The translations under genes and the position numbers were made by a program. From Rikenellaceae bacterium (GTDB taxonomy: Bacteria; Bacteroidota; Bacteroidia; Bacteroidales; Rikenellaceae), in assembly GCA_015059735.1 (NCBI GenBank), contig SUZX01000006.1, positions 62,001 through 126,000 on the forward strand: a DNA stretch of 64,000 nucleotides. Direction: 5' to 3'. Below are positions 62,617-64,000 of the stretch, one piece after another; position 1 is the stretch's first letter; each line of letters starts with the position of its first letter. A model generated the notes under the pieces. It was not told the origin of the DNA, ran no database searches, and worked only from the letters and a program-made list of their open reading frames with translations.

Positions 62617-64000
62617 CTATTTTTTTGCAGGATCGGGTTGTGTGGCGACATTCTTTTCGATCGTGGCGTGTCGATATCCTTTGATTTTGTTCCAATCGCC
62701 GCGTGTGAAGTCGGGAATGGCCACAGGTTGTCCGTTGCGCTCTAACGAGGCGGCTGTCAGAGCCCCGATACACGACCATTCGGCAGCATCATAAACATCT
62801 TGATCGAGTGGCAGACCGTGACGCAGACAATAAATCAACCGGTAGTCCATGATGAAATCCATGCCACCATGTCCGCCTACTTTGCGGGCTTTCTCCTCGA
62901 TTTCGCGGGCAATCGGGTGGCGATAACGTTCCATCAATGCCTTTTTGACCTCCTCGGGGACAAACGAGTGGGAATTGAGATTCTCATGGTCGGGAATCTC
63001 ATCGGCCAGCTGTTTCGGTTGGAAAGCATAACCTGATACGGGATATTTGTTGGCAAAACCCTCGGTGCCGGTCAACTGATACATACGGCTGTATGGTCGC
63101 GGCGTATAGACATTGTGTTCGAGCAATATTGTGCGACCTTGTTCGGTTTTGATCAGCGTCAGCGTATGGTCGCCATTGGCAAACTCATCGACCCCCATTT
63201 TTTTGCGTGCGATTTCAGCACCACATACCGACTTGGTATCCACCGCAACCAAATAGTTCATCTTATCGCCACGGTGGATGTCGAGCAGCTGACAAGCAGG
63301 GCCGAGGCCGTGTGTAGCATAAACATCACCGCGATTGGCTTGGTTGTATGCCAATCGCCAATTGCCTTGATAGGCGTCCCAATAGGGTTCAAGGTTGTGA
63401 ATATACGATCCTTCGACGTGGAGTATCTCACCGAAGAGTCCTTGTTGCGCCATGTTGAGGGTTGTCAACTCGAAAAAGTCGTACACACAGTTTTCGAGCA
63501 TCATGCAGTGCCGCTGGGTACGCTCGGCCACATCGACCAGCTGCCAACACTCTTCGAGCGATGTGGCGGCTGGCACCTCGATAGCCACATGTTTGCCCTG
63601 TTCCATGGCATAGACCGCCATCGGAACATGTAACTGCCATGGAGTGCAGATGTAGATCAGATCGATGTCGTTGCGTTCGCAGAGTGCCCGCCATCCTTCC
63701 TCGCCGCTGTATTCGGCAGCAGCCGGCAAGCCGCGGTCGGTGAGAATCTTTTGCGAGTGGGCAACCCGTTCGGGTTTCAGATCACATAACGCATTGATTT
63801 TTACGCCTTCTATGTGGGTAAAACGTCTTACGGCACTTGGGCCTCGCATGCCCAACCCGATAAAACCTACTCGCACGCTGTCCATCGGAGCGGTGCGCAA
63901 TCCCAATACCGACTTTTGCCCTGTGGCACGTGCCGGAACATCAAAAACCACCACTCCGTCGATCGTGCGATAACCTCGATCGCAGCAACCTGTTACGAGG
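62617..64000 (-). CDS. GH109-type alpha-N-acetylgalactosaminidase, Gfo/Idh/MocA fold (partial, start beyond right edge)
   Basis: The frame is open to the window edge. The visible start reads LVTGCCDRGYRT, a lipobox with its cysteine, so the true start lies outside. An internal GTG at 63954 is not the start. The NAD-binding strand VGFIGLGMRGPSAV is followed by IAFVEVPAA-like HVAIEVPAATSLEECW, MLENCVYDFFELTTLNMAQQ, YATHGLGPACQLLDIHRG and GGHGGMDFIMDYRL. These are the blocks of GH109 enzymes, which use a bound NAD to cleave alpha-linked GalNAc, for example from A-antigen. Some close homologues are plain oxidoreductases, so activity needs proof. Confidence 0.85.
   Translation of the reverse strand, partial: LVTGCCDRGYRTIDGVVVFDVPARATGQKSVLGLRTAPMDSVRVGFIGLGMRGPSAVRRFTHIEGVKINALCDLKPERVAHSQKILTDRGLPAAAEYSGEEGWRALCERNDIDLIYICTPWQLHVPMAVYAMEQGKHVAIEVPAATSLEECWQLVDVAERTQRHCMMLENCVYDFFELTTLNMAQQGLFGEILHVEGSYIHNLEPYWDAYQGNWRLAYNQANRGDVYATHGLGPACQLLDIHRGDKMNYLVAVDTKSVCGAEIARKKMGVDEFANGDHTLTLIKTEQGRTILLEHNVYTPRPYSRMYQLTGTEGFANKYPVSGYAFQPKQLADEIPDHENLNSHSFVPEEVKKALMERYRHPIAREIEEKARKVGGHGGMDFIMDYRLIYCLRHGLPLDQDVYDAAEWSCIGALTAASLERNGQPVAIPDFTRGDWNKIKGYRHATIEKNVATQPDPAKK

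Noticed and set aside
1..64000. CRISPR arrays, rRNA, tRNA genes and insertion sequences
   Set aside because: No regularly spaced repeats, cloverleaf-like sequences or transposase motifs were recognised in any intergenic region.

Overview
The window is a 64 kb piece of a Bacteroidales chromosome. It has SusC/SusD outer-membrane import genes, BACON lipoproteins, a Bat (aerotolerance) operon, DUF4302, DUF4296 and DUF58 proteins, lipoproteins with an acidic stretch after the lipid cysteine, and many promoters of the Bacteroidetes -7 type (TAnnTTTG). The protein set and moderate-to-high GC would fit Alistipes or another Rikenellaceae, but I cannot prove the genus from the sequence alone. No rRNA, tRNA, insertion sequence or CRISPR array was seen.

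Layout, left to right. 1-9445 is read leftward: the MoxR-DUF58-BatD-like-BatC-BatA-BatB operon, then comEC, a THUMP-like methyltransferase and a BrkB-type membrane protein cut by the left edge. 9668-17550 holds pcrA (with a strikingly AT-rich internal tract), a leftward GH3 beta-glucosidase, a glycosyltransferase overlapping nth, and nrnA between two long C/G homopolymer runs. 17810-31145 is one rightward SusC/SusD locus: susC, susD, a HExxH zinc lipoprotein, a DUF4302 lipoprotein and three BACON lipoproteins that share a C-terminal module. No glycoside hydrolase is present in that locus.

31211-39421 is a leftward island of nine tightly packed phage-type genes: two large unknown (tail-like) proteins, a small HTH-like protein, a ClpP-type prohead protease, a putative capsid, a portal, a head-tail connector, a holin and a lysozyme-like protein. 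No terminase, integrase, tape measure or replication gene is present, and all frames are intact. This is the best candidate for an undescribed or domesticated system in the window.

39744-51492 is mostly housekeeping read rightward: a shortened MqnA-like protein, corA, a polysaccharide flippase, holB, folK, several envelope lipoproteins, an outer-membrane barrel, rbfA, a LolC/E-type permease and a DUF4296 protein. 51593-59012 contains a leftward GH2 enzyme and xerD, then rightward prmA, recO, a small exported protein, a porin and a YeiH-type exporter. 59078-64000 is a leftward GH109-GH95-galM cluster that looks built for trimming fucosylated, GalNAc-capped host glycans such as mucin or A antigen; its first gene is cut by the right edge.

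Starts were moved downstream from the longest frame wherever an ATG with a better signal peptide, family N-terminus or promoter spacing was available. Such choices are stated in each entry.
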